In this document: positions 32,690 through 43,122 of the stretch, piece by piece
Layout of the letters: the number at the start of each line of letters is the position of its first letter
Numbering within the stretch: the first letter of the stretch is position 1
From: SAR324 cluster bacterium
GTDB taxonomy: Bacteria > SAR324 > NAC60-12
Direction of reading: 5' to 3'
Assembly: GCA_015232315.1 (NCBI GenBank)
Contig: JADFZZ010000024.1
Location: 18,267 to 82,266, forward strand
DNA length: 64,000 bases
The notes under the pieces: model-generated
Seen by the model: only the letters and a program-made list of their open reading frames with translations
Databases searched by the model: none
What the model was told of the DNA's origin: nothing
Position numbers and translations under genes: made by a program

Positions 32690-34834
32690 TTATTGCTGTT
32701 GATTCAGTTTCATGATCACGTCATGGGCCGCTTGTGGAATGGGGGTACCGGGACCAAAAATACAGGCGACTCCCTGTTCATATAAAAAGTCATAATCTTT
32801 GGGAGGAATGACCCCACCGGCCACAACCAGAATATCATCCGCACCCTGTTCCTTGAGGCATTGAATCAATTGCGTCACCAACGTTTTATGGCCGGCCGCC
32901 TGACTGGAAACGCCGACAACATGCACATCATTTTCAATGGCTTGCCGGGCAACTTCCTCAGGCGTCTGGAACAAGGCACCGATGTCTACATCAAAGCCCA
33001 GATCCGCAAAAGCGGTTGAAATCACCTTGGCTCCCCGATCATGACCATCCTGACCGATTTTGGCGACAAGAATTCGGGGACGACGTCCGGCTTTTTCAGC
33101 AAAACGATTGATTTCCTCTCGTACCTTATCGAAGGAATCATTGCTCCCCTGTTCATATTGACTGCTGTAAACTCCGGAAATCGACCGGATCGGCGCGTTA
33201 TAACGTCCGAAATGTTTTTCAAGCGCAGATGAAATTTCTCCAACAGTCGCACGGAGGCGGGTGGCTTCAACGGCCAGAGCCATTAAATTGCCGTCACCGG
33301 ATTCAGCACAACGGGACAAGGCCTGTAAACTGGCCTGCACACGGGCTTCGTCACGGGACGCACGAATCTGTTTCAACCGTGCGATTTGTGATTCACGAAC
33401 TGCGGAATTGTCCACTTCCAGTGTTTCCAGCGGATCTTCTTTTTCCAGTCGGTATTTGTTGACACCAACGATCACTTCTGAGCCTTGGTCAATGCGGGCT
33501 TGACGGCGGGCCGCTGATTCTTCAATCCTCATTTTGGGCACACCGGATTCCACGGCTTTGGTCATGCCACCCAGAGTTTCCACTTCCTTCATGACTTCCT
33601 GCGCGGCCTTGATCAGTGAATTTGTCAGACTTTCCATAAAATAAGAACCCGCGAACGGATCGATCACATGGCGGATTCCAGCTTCTTCCTGGATGATCAA
33701 CTGAGTGTTTCTCGCCACTCTGGCCGAGGTATTCGAAGGCAAAGCCAAGGCTTCATCAAAGGCGTTGGTGTGCAGGGATTGAGTGCCGCCAAGGGTGGCC
33801 GCCATGGCTTCAATGGTGGTTCGGATGATGTTGTTGAACGGATCCTGTTCCGTGAGACTCCAGCCTGAGGTCTGGCAATGAGTTCTCAGTTTCATCGAAG
33901 TAGAATTTTTGGGATTGAACTGTTGGATCATGGTTGCCCAAATGTAGCGGGCGGCTCGCAGTTTGGCGATTTCCATGAAAAAATTCATGCCTATTCCAAA
34001 AAAGAAGGAAAGCCTGGGCGCGAAATCATCAATTCCCATGCCGGTAGCCAGCCCCAGTTTCACATATTCCAGACCATCCGCCAGCGTATACGCCAATTCC
34101 TGAACCGCTGTTCCACCCGCTTCCTGAATATGGTAGCCACTGATGCTGATTGAATTGAATTTCGGCATGTTTTCGCTGGTATATCTGAAAATATCCGCAA
34201 TGATTTTCATGGAAGGTGTGGGTGGGTAAATGTAGGTATTACGAACCATGAATTCTTTGAGAATATCATTCTGGATGGTTCCAGTCAGTTTATCCAGTGT
34301 AACACCCTGTTCCTCGGCCGCGACAATATATCCTGCCAATACGGGAAGAACCGCGCCGTTCATGGTCATGGAAACCGAGATTTTGTCGAGAGGAATCTGA
34401 TCAAACAGAATTTTCATGTCTTCTACAGAATCAATGGCGACTCCTGCCTTGCCCACATCGCCTTCAACTCTTGGGTGATCTGAGTCATAACCACGGTGGG
34501 TGGCCAGGTCAAACGCCACGCTGATGCCCTGTTGCCCTGCCGCAAGATTTTTGCGGTAAAACGCATTGGATTCTTCAGCCGTTGAAAATCCGGCATATTG
34601 TCTGATGGTCCAGGGACGTCCGGCATACATGGTAGCTTGTGGACCTCGAATGAAGGGAAATAACCCCGGAAGAGTGTTTAGATTTTCCAGATTTTCCAGA
34701 TCTTCAGCGGTGTATAATGGTTTTATTTCAATGTCTTCCGCGGTATGCCAGTGGATGGATGATACATCTTTGCCCTTGAGTTCTTTTTGGGCACTGGCGT
34801 TCCAATCAGCTATGGTGAATGAACTTTTAGACAT
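32690..34834 (-). CDS. Methylmalonyl-CoA mutase, catalytic chain with B12 domain
   Basis: A 714-residue adenosylcobalamin enzyme interconverting methylmalonyl-CoA and succinyl-CoA. The barrel domain opens with [28 protein letters not shown] and contains [23 protein letters not shown] and [20 protein letters not shown]. The C-terminal cobalamin domain has [10 protein letters not shown] (the His is the lower axial ligand) and [13 protein letters not shown]. Full-length single-chain form. The small subunit and the MeaB chaperone are not adjacent. It is divergent from the aldehyde dehydrogenase gene. Confidence 0.95.
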   Translation of the reverse strand: MSKSSFTIADWNASAQKELKGKDVSSIHWHTAEDIEIKPLYTAEDLENLENLNTLPGLFPFIRGPQATMYAGRPWTIRQYAGFSTAEESNAFYRKNLAAGQQGISVAFDLATHRGYDSDHPRVEGDVGKAGVAIDSVEDMKILFDQIPLDKISVSMTMNGAVLPVLAGYIVAAEEQGVTLDKLTGTIQNDILKEFMVRNTYIYPPTPSMKIIADIFRYTSENMPKFNSISISGYHIQEAGGTAVQELAYTLADGLEYVKLGLATGMGIDDFAPRLSFFFGIGMNFFMEIAKLRAARYIWATMIQQFNPKNSTSMKLRTHCQTSGWSLTEQDPFNNIIRTTIEAMAATLGGTQSLHTNAFDEALALPSNTSARVARNTQLIIQEEAGIRHVIDPFAGSYFMESLTNSLIKAAQEVMKEVETLGGMTKAVESGVPKMRIEESAARRQARIDQGSEVIVGVNKYRLEKEDPLETLEVDNSAVRESQIARLKQIRASRDEARVQASLQALSRCAESGDGNLMALAVEATRLRATVGEISSALEKHFGRYNAPIRSISGVYSSQYEQGSNDSFDKVREEINRFAEKAGRRPRILVAKIGQDGHDRGAKVISTAFADLGFDVDIGALFQTPEEVARQAIENDVHVVGVSSQAAGHKTLVTQLIQCLKEQGADDILVVAGGVIPPKDYDFLYEQGVACIFGPGTPIPQAAHDVIMKLNQQQ

Positions 34835-35152
34835 AAATGCCTCCTGTGGGGGTGATTAATCAGGGTTTGGGGGTTTTATCAAAAAAACTGTTCTTGAGAA
34901 CAGACGGCAAGAGATATCGCAACTTTTGTTTACAAAGACAATTTGCTTGTGAACCTCCCGATACTTTTTCAACAGTATCTCCGCAGAAGAAAATATTCTG
35001 GCTTACGGTTGACTTTTAACTGTGTTACATTTTCAAAAATTTTTGTCAACTTCAGGAAATGTCCGGCATTTTCTGAGGATTTTGAAACACCTCCGCTGTT
35101 TCACTCAACACTCCACCGGATTTGTCACACCAGTATTCATCATAGGAGATTT
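34835..35152. promoter_or_regulatory. Divergent intergenic region (mutase / aldehyde dehydrogenase)
   Basis: This 318-base region must carry promoters for both divergent genes. It contains an inverted repeat GATACT-N8-AGTATC (34960-34979), a possible operator. A TTGACT at 35009-35014 has no good -10 hexamer at the expected distance. An open frame from 34943 runs into the dehydrogenase, but its codons look non-coding. Confidence 0.3.
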
Positions 35153-36793
35153 ATGTCAGAAAATTCAGCAAACCAGCATAAACCACTCATTTCTACCGTT
35201 TTGTCAGCCAATCCGGCAACGGGTGAACTTCTGGGGGAAGTACAATGCACACCGCTTGAAGAAATTCCCCAAATTTTCAAGGAAGCTCGAAAAGCCCAGA
35301 AAGTCTGGGCGGCGATGTCGTTCAGTGAACGTGGAAAACGTATCCTCAAAATCAGGGATTATCTGCTGGATCAGGGTGAAAATATTGCCAGGGTGATTTC
35401 CAAAGAAAATGGAAAAACCATTCCTGACGCGTTCAATACAGAAATTTTACCCTCCATCATGTCCTGTGACTGGTATGCGCACAAAGCTGAAAGTGTCCTC
35501 AAGGAAAAAATCATCCCTCTGGGCAGTATCATGACCTTCAACAAACGCAACCATCTGTTGCGGATTCCCTATGGAGTGGTTGGCATCATTTCTCCCTGGA
35601 ATTATCCCTTCGCCATTCCCTTTGGTGAAATCATCATGGGATTGATGGCCGGAAATGCGATTTTATTCAAGGTGGCCCGCGAAACTCCACTGGTTGGTGT
35701 TGAAATCGAAAAAGCGATAACCGCCGCGCAATTACCCAAAGGCTTGTGCCAGCATATCGTCGGCAGTGGCAGTCAGGTGGCAACGTCATGGTTCGAAAAC
35801 GGAATTGATAAAATTTTTCTGACAGGAAGTGTTGGCGCCGGAAAAACCCTGATGCGCCAGGCCATTGATTCCATGACACCGCTGTCGCTGGAACTGGGAG
35901 GGAATGACCCGATGATTGTTCTGGAAGACGCACCGATTGACAGAGCGGTGAATGGTGCCATCTGGGCAGGATTTCAAAATTGCGGACAAAGCTGTGGAGG
36001 GGTGGAACGGGTGTATGTGCATGAATCGATCGCGGAAGAATTTCTGGCAAAACTGAAAACAAAAACTGAATCGTTACGTCAGGGCGTGGACCGGGGATAT
36101 TTTGATGTGGATCTGGGTTGTATGACCACGACGGGTCAACTGATGACCGTCAAGGAACATGTGGATGAGGCACTGGCAAAAGGCGCAAGAATCTTTGCGC
36201 AATCGAAGCCTGTGACCGACTGGGATGCCAAACTTTTTTATCCTGCCACGGTGCTGGTGGATGTGACACATGACATGCTGGTCATGCGGGAAGAAACCTT
36301 TGGTCCTGTTCTGGGTGTGATGACTTTCAAAACTGAAGAAGAAGTGATTCGATTGGCCAATGATTCTCATTTGGGGCTGACATCCTCTGTCTGGACCATG
36401 GATACAAAACGAGGCCGCCGATTGGCTGAACAGCTTGAGACAGGGGTGACGACCATCAATGATCACCTTTACACGCATGGAGGGGCGGAACTCCCCTGGA
36501 TCGGCTGGAAACAAAGCGGAACCGGTGCCACTCATTCCCATTTGGGACTGGTGGAAATGACCAAGGCAAAACTGGTAAATTATGACATTGTTCCCCACAT
36601 TCCAACGAATCTGTGGTGGTTCCCTGTACGCAAATTCAAGTATGAAACCATTGTTTCCGCACCGAAGATTCTGTTTGGAAGTGACATGAAAAACAAAACA
36701 AAATCCATCCGCAGGTTGTTGCCTCAGTTGATGAAAGATCCTCAACTTCGTGAAATGACCACCATGTATCTCAAGGCAAGGATGCTTCAGTGA
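35153..36793 (+). CDS. NAD(P)-dependent aldehyde dehydrogenase
   Basis: A 546-residue aldehyde dehydrogenase. It has IISPWNYPFAIP (cofactor loop), FLTGSVGAGK, the general base in LELGGNDP (Glu about 247), the catalytic Cys in NCGQSCGGVERVYV (Cys about 281) and REETFGPVLGV. A C-terminal extension (WWFPVRKFKYETI, then basic residues) beyond the usual core is typical of long membrane-associated aldehyde dehydrogenases. The ATG at 35153 follows AGGAG; the longer frame from 34943 lacks family similarity. The substrate is unknown. Confidence 0.92.
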   Translation: MSENSANQHKPLISTVLSANPATGELLGEVQCTPLEEIPQIFKEARKAQKVWAAMSFSERGKRILKIRDYLLDQGENIARVISKENGKTIPDAFNTEILPSIMSCDWYAHKAESVLKEKIIPLGSIMTFNKRNHLLRIPYGVVGIISPWNYPFAIPFGEIIMGLMAGNAILFKVARETPLVGVEIEKAITAAQLPKGLCQHIVGSGSQVATSWFENGIDKIFLTGSVGAGKTLMRQAIDSMTPLSLELGGNDPMIVLEDAPIDRAVNGAIWAGFQNCGQSCGGVERVYVHESIAEEFLAKLKTKTESLRQGVDRGYFDVDLGCMTTTGQLMTVKEHVDEALAKGARIFAQSKPVTDWDAKLFYPATVLVDVTHDMLVMREETFGPVLGVMTFKTEEEVIRLANDSHLGLTSSVWTMDTKRGRRLAEQLETGVTTINDHLYTHGGAELPWIGWKQSGTGATHSHLGLVEMTKAKLVNYDIVPHIPTNLWWFPVRKFKYETIVSAPKILFGSDMKNKTKSIRRLLPQLMKDPQLREMTTMYLKARMLQ

Positions 36794-36859
36794 TTTGACT
36801 GACTCAGGCCGGATCAACATCTGGTCAGTCCTGAATCCACGAGAGGCCCCTCCCCCTTC

Positions 36860-36873
36860 GGCGCTCCTGCGCC
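36860..36873 (+). terminator. Possible terminator hairpin after aldehyde dehydrogenase
   Basis: GGCGC-TCCT-GCGCC is followed by CTTTC. The stem is short and the T run poor. Confidence 0.3.
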
Positions 36874-36970
36874 CTTTCAGGATGTTTATGAATACTCAGG
36901 CGATTGCCTTAGGAACGGCAAAAGAATAAGTTGTAAACATTTCCCAATCCAGTCTCTCCTGTTCTGGTCT

Positions 36971-36998
36971 GTAGAGACGTGCTATAGCGCGTCTCTAC
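36971..36998. repeat. Intergenic palindrome
   Basis: GTAGAGACG-TGCTATAGCG-CGTCTCTAC is a near-perfect 28-base palindrome in the convergent gap 36794-37057, of the short repeat type scattered through many genomes. It may act as a bidirectional terminator; no gene is seen in the gap. Confidence 0.6.
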
Positions 36999-37057
36999 GT
37001 GTGCCCGACAGGAAATATAGTTCGGAGAAATTATCTATTTTATTTTTCGAATGTTCC

Positions 37058-37792
37058 TTAGTTGTCTTCCTCAACCGGTTCTTCTGGAACTGTTGGTTTT
37101 TCGTGATTGGTGACCCATTCCCAGAATACCTCCCGAAAGGATGGATTCAGCAATAGACTGTTGACCAGTCCAGCCAGAGTAGTGCCTTTGGGTTCTTCTA
37201 TTTCCATATAAAAATCTTTCAACAATCGCTCCAGAATCAGAAACGGATAAATTCCGGGGAGCGAAACTTCGATAAACTGAAAATCCTCTGGTTTGTTCAG
37301 GTCAATCAAATAAGAAATAACGTTTCTCTGATCAGTCACATTGGTTCGAACAATCGATTGAGAATAGCTTCGTTCGTAATCCAGTCCGTAATCAATTTGC
37401 AGTTGCTGGCGAAACACTTCTCCCTGCCTGAACATGACAATCACGCCATTCGAATCATTCCAGGCTCCTGAAACTTTCCCGTTTGATCCACAAGTCAACG
37501 TTGAACCGGGATAACGTTGATTCCATTCTTCCAGAGTGTTCATTTTTCCAGAGGCAGAACCTGACACACATTTTTTATTGAAAAACAAAGTGTTCTGGGA
37601 TGCATCAGAAATCATCTGCTGAATAAGCTGAACTTCTGTCACGAGTCCAGGTGTTATCTGGATTTCCTCAGGGGGATCTTCAGGGGGAAGTTCTGGTGGA
37701 TCTTCCTGTGCCTGGAGTGTCACCACCAAACCTGCGAGCATTAACCATAAACAGAGAATATATCTGAAATGTTTGATAGTCATCGACATCAT
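37058..37792 (-). CDS. Exported protein of unknown function
   Basis: A 244-residue protein with a signal peptide (YILCLWLMLAGLVVTLQA, cleavage near AQE) followed by a Pro/Glu-rich segment. The mature part has two Cys (KKCVSGSA and TLTCGSNG, possible disulfide) and a helical C-terminal third ending in an acidic tail (PEEPVEEDN). No family is recognised. It lies downstream of the CHASE2 cyclase on the same strand and could be co-transcribed, although a hairpin lies between them. Confidence 0.75.
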   Translation of the reverse strand: MMSMTIKHFRYILCLWLMLAGLVVTLQAQEDPPELPPEDPPEEIQITPGLVTEVQLIQQMISDASQNTLFFNKKCVSGSASGKMNTLEEWNQRYPGSTLTCGSNGKVSGAWNDSNGVIVMFRQGEVFRQQLQIDYGLDYERSYSQSIVRTNVTDQRNVISYLIDLNKPEDFQFIEVSLPGIYPFLILERLLKDFYMEIEEPKGTTLAGLVNSLLLNPSFREVFWEWVTNHEKPTVPEEPVEEDN

Positions 37793-37896
37793 AAAACCTT
37801 TTCCCGTTTACAATTTGTCATTTTGGCGAAGGATAAATCTTGTGCACCACGCTTTAACATCACACGTCGCTCGTACCTCACTCTGTCTGTTCTGTG

Positions 37897-37923
37897 GTTA
37901 CGAGGCAGGAGGCGCCTCGTAAC
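37897..37923. terminator. Strong hairpin downstream of the CHASE2 cyclase gene
   Basis: GTTACGAGGC paired with GCCTCGTAAC around a 7-base loop, 25 bases past the cyclase stop on the minus strand. No T run follows, so it may be a processing or attenuating hairpin rather than a classical terminator. Confidence 0.4.
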
Positions 37924-37947
37924 AGAAACCTGATTAATCGGCAAAGA

Positions 37948-40224
37948 TTATTTACTGGTTGCGGTATAAACTTTATCCCAATCTGCTGGTGGAGGGGTTC
38001 GCATGAAGTTGTGGCAACGTTCAATGAATACTCCGGAAGGTCCATCTTGTGGTAGAATTTTAAGCACCTCTTCGAATTTGGCAATTCCCTGTTCCCATTG
38101 ACATTGACGGTAACATTCCAGACCTTCCGCAAAAAGTTTAAAACCCTGTTCTTGCTGTGCTGTCAAATCTCCAACCCGGCATATTATTTCATAAATACGA
38201 ACAGGCTGATTGATTCCAATAACTCGAATAAGATCAAGTTCTCGACCAACGATGGTATCCCTGCATTTCTCATAAGTCATTTCAGACATCATGAGGGTTG
38301 ATTTATAAACCTTATTGGTACCTTCCAATCGGGCTGCGAGATTCACTGAATTTCCCATGATGGTGTAATCAAAACGATTTTTGCTACCCATGTTTCCCAC
38401 AACCATGCGTCCTGTATTCAAACCAATCCGCTGGGCAATATGAACGCCCCATTCTTCTTTCCATTTTGGACGCAATTCAGCAACCCGGCTTTCCATTTCA
38501 AGCGTGACCAGTGCGGCTCGTGTGGCATGATCTTCGAAAGGAAGCGGCGCCCCAAAAAAAGCAATGATGGCATCCCCTTCAAATTTATCAACTGTGCCAT
38601 CATATTTCATGATGATATCAGTCATTTCTGTGAGGTATTCGTTGAGGAGATGTACCAATTCATTGGGGGTTAATTTTTCGGAAATGGTAGAAAAACCAGC
38701 CACATCAGAAAACATTGCCGTCAGAATTTTTTCTTCTCCACCGAGGGACAATGCTTTGGGGTTGTCCATGAGTGTATGAATAACAGTGGGGGATAAGTAT
38801 TGTTGAAACGCACCTTTGATGAATCGTTTGTCCTTGTCTGAAACAAAAAACATATATTGTGTTACACCTGCGGCAACCAAAACCATATCCACTGCCACAT
38901 AAACATAACTTGGCCAGTTGAGCCAGTAATTGACACAATATTGATGAAAATAGGTGTAACTGATGAGTAAAAAGAAAAACATTCCGAGTCCATAAATCAA
39001 TTTGATTCGTGGAAACACCAACCCGAAGATTCCTCCTAATGCCAAAATAACCAGCAACGTATATAAATGATTGAACAAGCCGAGTTGAAAATATGTGCCT
39101 GAAAGAAAGTTATCCAGGGCATTTGCATGCACCTCAACTCCAGCATAGGCTTCCGAGACAGGAGTAACTCGCAAATCAAGAATTCCAACTTCAGTGACAC
39201 CCACCAACACCATTTTGCCCCGTAATTTTTCAATCGGAATTTTATGTTCTATAATATCTACAATGGAATAATGGGGAAATGTGGTAGCCGGGCCTTTATA
39301 ATTGAGCAGAATTGAGCCGTCAGGATCTGGATAGATGACAAGATCTCCAACCACGATGCTGGAAACACCAAATTCCTCAGCATTGATACGGATACTGCTT
39401 TTCAAATGGTTGGCCAGCATTTTTAGACTGAGAGAGGGATAATATTTGTTGCCTGCTTTTCTGATGAGATGTAGTCTTCGTACCACACCATCTTCGGAAT
39501 CGATATCCACATTAAAAAAACCGAATTGGGTGTTTTCAGAGGCAATTTGGGGGATCGTCATTTCGGGATAAATTTCTTCTGGTACTACAGAAAGTTGATC
39601 GAGCCATTCAAATCCCTGAATCACTGATATGGCACTACCTTGTAAACGCTGTTGTTGCGCAATGATTTCTTCGGTTGGAATGTGGCCGATTTCTTCATTA
39701 TAACTCATGAAGACATAACCCAACACGGTTCCAGGAGCCTTTGCCACCTGCTGTCCCATGAATAAATCTCCATCCAGTTCATATTCATACGACTGTAATT
39801 TTTTGAGATAATCCTGACCAGCAAATGTTTGAGAAAGTGGGTTTTTTTCAAATTGTGTCCGAACGTTATGCGCCACATTGACATCCGCGTCATTGGGTTC
39901 AGAAAACACAATATCAAAACCAATAGTGCTGGCCTGATAATATTCATTGAGGCTTTGGATCATTAGCCCAATGTACTTTCTGGACCAAGGCCATCTTCCA
40001 TATTTGTCAATACTGGGACTGTCCACTGCGGCCACTACAATCTGATCACTGTGTTCAATGGTTCCACGTCCTTTTTGAATCAGATCAATCCATTTTTTAT
40101 CCATCATGTTCAAGAAACTGGTGGTGTCCCCGATGTTCAATAAATATAAGACAATCATTCCGGTTGTCATTATTCCAGAAATTTTATTGGGGGTCATTCT
40201 TAAAAATTTTTTAATAAATTTCAT
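37948..40224 (-). CDS. CHASE2-domain adenylate cyclase
   Basis: A 758-residue membrane receptor. One N-terminal membrane segment is followed by an extracytoplasmic CHASE2 domain (about 45-330: KKWIDLIQ, VVAAVDSPSIDKYGRWPW, IGFDIVFSEPNDAD, LVGVTEVGILDLR). Three clustered membrane helices (about 370-450) precede a class III cyclase (about 480-690) with MFSDVAGFSTIS, VDKFEGDAIIAFFG and IMGNSVNLAARLEG. The C-terminal tail ends in PPPADWDKVY, as in the other cyclases of this window. It probably senses an outside signal and makes cAMP. Confidence 0.93.
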   Translation of the reverse strand: MKFIKKFLRMTPNKISGIMTTGMIVLYLLNIGDTTSFLNMMDKKWIDLIQKGRGTIEHSDQIVVAAVDSPSIDKYGRWPWSRKYIGLMIQSLNEYYQASTIGFDIVFSEPNDADVNVAHNVRTQFEKNPLSQTFAGQDYLKKLQSYEYELDGDLFMGQQVAKAPGTVLGYVFMSYNEEIGHIPTEEIIAQQQRLQGSAISVIQGFEWLDQLSVVPEEIYPEMTIPQIASENTQFGFFNVDIDSEDGVVRRLHLIRKAGNKYYPSLSLKMLANHLKSSIRINAEEFGVSSIVVGDLVIYPDPDGSILLNYKGPATTFPHYSIVDIIEHKIPIEKLRGKMVLVGVTEVGILDLRVTPVSEAYAGVEVHANALDNFLSGTYFQLGLFNHLYTLLVILALGGIFGLVFPRIKLIYGLGMFFFLLISYTYFHQYCVNYWLNWPSYVYVAVDMVLVAAGVTQYMFFVSDKDKRFIKGAFQQYLSPTVIHTLMDNPKALSLGGEEKILTAMFSDVAGFSTISEKLTPNELVHLLNEYLTEMTDIIMKYDGTVDKFEGDAIIAFFGAPLPFEDHATRAALVTLEMESRVAELRPKWKEEWGVHIAQRIGLNTGRMVVGNMGSKNRFDYTIMGNSVNLAARLEGTNKVYKSTLMMSEMTYEKCRDTIVGRELDLIRVIGINQPVRIYEIICRVGDLTAQQEQGFKLFAEGLECYRQCQWEQGIAKFEEVLKILPQDGPSGVFIERCHNFMRTPPPADWDKVYTATSK

Positions 40225-40314
40225 AATCTTACAATATTATGGGTTGTGCCAGGAGATTAATTAGTGTTAACGTATCAACAAGTATTTTATTGATTTGACA
40301 TGAAAGGAGTTGTT

Positions 40315-40665
40315 ATGTCCCAGTTAGAAACAGATCATCGCCCCTGGGGGTATTATGAAGTGTTGTCAGATGAGTCTGACCATAAGGTTAAACGTATAGT
40401 AGTTTATCCAGACAAACGGTTGAGTCTTCAGCGACATCAGAAACGTCAGGAACACTGGTTTATTGTTTCCGGCACTGCCACAGTGACAGTTGGTGAATCA
40501 GAAATTTTACTGAAAGCCGGTCAATCGGTCAATATTCCAATGGGATCAGCTCATCGTATGACTAATTCCGGAATAGAAAATATGGTATTTATAGAAATTC
40601 AGACCGGAAGCTATTTTGGTGAAGATGATATTGAACGACTTCAGGACGATTATGGTCGTAATTAG
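40315..40665 (+). CDS. Cupin protein, mannose-6-phosphate isomerase type II-like
   Basis: A 116-residue single cupin. It has RPWGYYEVL, the metal-binding SLQRHQKRQEHWFIVSG (His, His, Glu-type set) and IPMGSAHRMTNSG. It equals the C-terminal isomerase domain of bifunctional GDP-mannose pyrophosphorylase/isomerase proteins, but without the pyrophosphorylase part. The ATG at 40315 is chosen because AAAGGAG of the 5' ATG codon context (40303-40309) is its ribosome site. Divergent from the CHASE2 gene. Confidence 0.85.
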   Translation: MSQLETDHRPWGYYEVLSDESDHKVKRIVVYPDKRLSLQRHQKRQEHWFIVSGTATVTVGESEILLKAGQSVNIPMGSAHRMTNSGIENMVFIEIQTGSYFGEDDIERLQDDYGRN

Positions 40666-40826
40666 TCGCTGTCGTGTGATTGAGAAATGGTGTCATTTCC
40701 ACCAACTGGAGAAATCTTGATTATTGTAAAATCAGTAACTCAAGAAGTTAATGATCCCACACATCCATTATGAATGACACCTAAACACAATTTCGCGATA
40801 GAGACTCATTACCAATAATTCTTCAT

Positions 40827-41186
40827 CTATTCCTCAACTACATGGGATAATAAATCATCCATTTTAGAGTTTTTCTCTTTGGATTCCTCCCTTAAAAATC
40901 CTGTTAAACCTACCACACTGTAACGCCCTTTTTGTCCTGTTCGGTGGTGGGTTTCAATATATTGATTGGACTCAAGTTCCTTGATCGCATTTACGATACT
41001 GCTTTGACTATGGTTTAGTTTTGATGCGAGAACCTTGATAGAAATATCAATATAAGTAAGATTTTCAATAACACTTTTGCAACACAAATAAGAGTATACC
41101 TTGTATTCAATGGGATGAATCATCCAATCCTGATTTGCTTCAAGCAAAAGATCAGGCAACTTTTTTTTGTCTATTTTTATGGTCAT
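40827..41186 (-). CDS. Small winged-helix DNA-binding protein
   Basis: A 119-residue protein with a winged-helix region (HPIEYKVYSYLCCKS, ISIKVLASKLNHSQSSIVNAIKELESNQYI, then RYSVVGL as wing). It resembles phage- and plasmid-type or MarR-like helix-turn-helix proteins. No ligand domain. It follows the TerB gene by 37 bases on the same strand, and the gap 40666-40826 after it has no gene. Confidence 0.75.
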   Translation of the reverse strand: MTIKIDKKKLPDLLLEANQDWMIHPIEYKVYSYLCCKSVIENLTYIDISIKVLASKLNHSQSSIVNAIKELESNQYIETHHRTGQKGRYSVVGLTGFLREESKEKNSKMDDLLSHVVEE

Positions 41187-41223
41187 AATCAGTTTCCTCC
41201 CGCATAATGTCCTGAAGTTTAGA

Positions 41224-41640
41224 TCAGTGTGACAGTTTCTTGATGTTATTGATGATATTTTTCACATTGCCTTTGATCTTATCAATGTCTAACTGTCCTC
41301 CCGCTTTGAAATAAGGATGTTCATTAGGATTCATTCCCACTCGTTTCATGATTTTTGTGATAAAATCTTTTTCCTTGTCTTCAAAAACACCATCGGCTCC
41401 AGCTACAAGCGCAAGAACATCTACAAGCGCGTTTTTCGCATCGTTGGAAGTGACTTCCTGAATCATTTTTTCAACCGAAGATTTTTGTCGTATCAATTTC
41501 TGTTCATCATCTGTGACATCAATTGAGTTGAATAATGCGGTCAGGACTTTTTTCTCACTGGGGTGAAGCTCTCCATCAGCTCTGGCCATATGGCTTGCCA
41601 ACACCAGAATATCCAGATATTGCTCACGGTTTATATCCAT
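41224..41640 (-). CDS. TerB-like tellurite-resistance family protein
   Basis: A 138-residue helical protein with the two TerB/DjlA-like repeats: LVLASHMARADGELHPSEKKVL and DVLALVAGADGVFEDKEKDFITKIMKRVG, each with an acidic DG(E/V) metal-binding-like loop. TerB domains occur in stress and phage-response gene sets; no other ter genes are here. The ATG at 41640 (MDINREQ) has GGAGAACC upstream and is preferred over the frame start at 41688. Confidence 0.85.
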   Translation of the reverse strand: MDINREQYLDILVLASHMARADGELHPSEKKVLTALFNSIDVTDDEQKLIRQKSSVEKMIQEVTSNDAKNALVDVLALVAGADGVFEDKEKDFITKIMKRVGMNPNEHPYFKAGGQLDIDKIKGNVKNIINNIKKLSH

Positions 41641-41931
41641 AAGGTTCTCCAATTCTTGGCTGTGAATGGCAGGATTTGCTTCCTGCATTTTGAATATTAA
41701 AAATAGATGACATTTTTATTGAACACATTCGATCAACTTTGAAAAGATAAAATTCACAGTATTTTCAGCACCCCTATGATTCAATAAAAAACAGTAAGGG
41801 CTAATCATTTGGAATCAAAGGTGTCGAAAATTATTTTGCTGGCTTCAAGTCTTTCTGTTAGGATGCGATTTTTTTATCAGAAAGATTCCACTCATCAAAA
41901 AAATAAATCCAATTTTTATTCAAGGTTATGT

Positions 41932-43032
41932 ATGTCAGATCAATCCTCTCAGGTCACTCCTTTGTTCCAGAAACACATTGACAGTGGCGCAACCATGGTC
42001 AATTTCGGTGGATGGAAGATGCCTGTTCGTTATTCAGGTGATAAAAAAGAACATTTTGCTGTTCGTGAGCATATTGGCATCTTTGATGTCAGCCATATGG
42101 GGGAAATCTGGGTTAAGGGAAAAAATGCCCTTCCCTTGCTCCAATATCTCACATGTAATGATGTCAACACGTTGTATCCCGGGCGTATTCAATACAATGT
42201 CCTCATGTCCAGACAGGGGGGCGCAATCGATGATATTCTGATTTATTGCAGGAATGATAAAGAATATCTTGTGGTCGTAAATGCTTCGAATCAGGAAAAA
42301 GATTTTTCCTGGATGAAAGAAAACAACCGGTTTAATGCGGATATCTCCTATGAAAGCGAGAATTACGCACAGATCGCTGTTCAGGGACCAAAATCAATTG
42401 AACTCATGTCCGCGTTGGCAGGCACTGATTTATCTGGACTGAAGTATTATCATTTTATTGAAATGGAATTTCAGGGTTTTCCTGTTATCATCAGTCGAAC
42501 TGGCTATACCGCATCAGATGGTTTTGAAATCTATATGGCACCAGGAAATGCTCCTGTATTATGGGATATACTTATTGAAAAAGGTCAGCCCTATCAATTG
42601 ATTCCATGTGGGCTGGGGGCTCGTGACAGTTTGAGGGTTGAAGGGAAGATGATTCTATACGGGAATGATTTGAATGAAGAAACAACAGTTTTGGAAGCAG
42701 GACTCGGATGGATTGTAAAACTGGAAAAAGGGGAATTCATTGGGCGTGATGTTCTGCTCATGCAGAAAGAAAAAGGCCTAACCAAAAAATGGGTTGGTTT
42801 TGAAATGCTTGATAATGGAATACCTCGACATGGATATCCAGTTATTCAAGATGGAATTAAAATCAGTGAAGTGACCAGTGGGGTTTTTTCCCCAACTTTC
42901 AATAAACCCTTAGGCATGGCCTATCTTCCAATTGAACTCACTAAAACCGGAAGTGTAATCGAAATAGAAATTCGTAAAAAGCTGTTTAAAGCACAAGTCG
43001 TGGCAACCCCCTTTTATAAAATTCAACGATAA
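41932..43032 (+). CDS. gcvT: Glycine cleavage system T protein (aminomethyltransferase)
   Basis: A 366-residue T protein that moves the methylene group from the lipoyl arm of GcvH to tetrahydrofolate and releases ammonia. It has FGGWKMPVRYSG, IGIFDVSHMGEIWVKG, GAIDDILIYCRND, RTGYTASDGFEIY and GLGARDSLRVEGKMILYG. The ATG at 41932 is preceded by AAGG and gives the standard length; the frame from 41809 adds 41 non-family residues. First gene of gcvT-gcvH-gcvPA. The 243-base region upstream (41689-41931) shows no glycine riboswitch. Confidence 0.95.
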   Translation: MSDQSSQVTPLFQKHIDSGATMVNFGGWKMPVRYSGDKKEHFAVREHIGIFDVSHMGEIWVKGKNALPLLQYLTCNDVNTLYPGRIQYNVLMSRQGGAIDDILIYCRNDKEYLVVVNASNQEKDFSWMKENNRFNADISYESENYAQIAVQGPKSIELMSALAGTDLSGLKYYHFIEMEFQGFPVIISRTGYTASDGFEIYMAPGNAPVLWDILIEKGQPYQLIPCGLGARDSLRVEGKMILYGNDLNEETTVLEAGLGWIVKLEKGEFIGRDVLLMQKEKGLTKKWVGFEMLDNGIPRHGYPVIQDGIKISEVTSGVFSPTFNKPLGMAYLPIELTKTGSVIEIEIRKKLFKAQVVATPFYKIQR

Positions 43033-43122
43033 TATTTTTTTACTGGATTCTACTGTTTATTTAGGCTTAGATGTCCTCGTTTTTTATTTTATTCCATCAA
43101 TTTTCTTATGAATAGGAGACTC

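Noticed and set aside
34943..35152. N-terminal extension of the aldehyde dehydrogenase
   Set aside because: The added 70 residues lack family similarity and a targeting signal. A good ribosome site (AGGAG) precedes the ATG at 35153.
41689..41931. Glycine riboswitch before gcvT
   Set aside because: No paired glycine aptamer pattern (such as repeated GGAGAG...G motifs) is visible in the 243-base leader.
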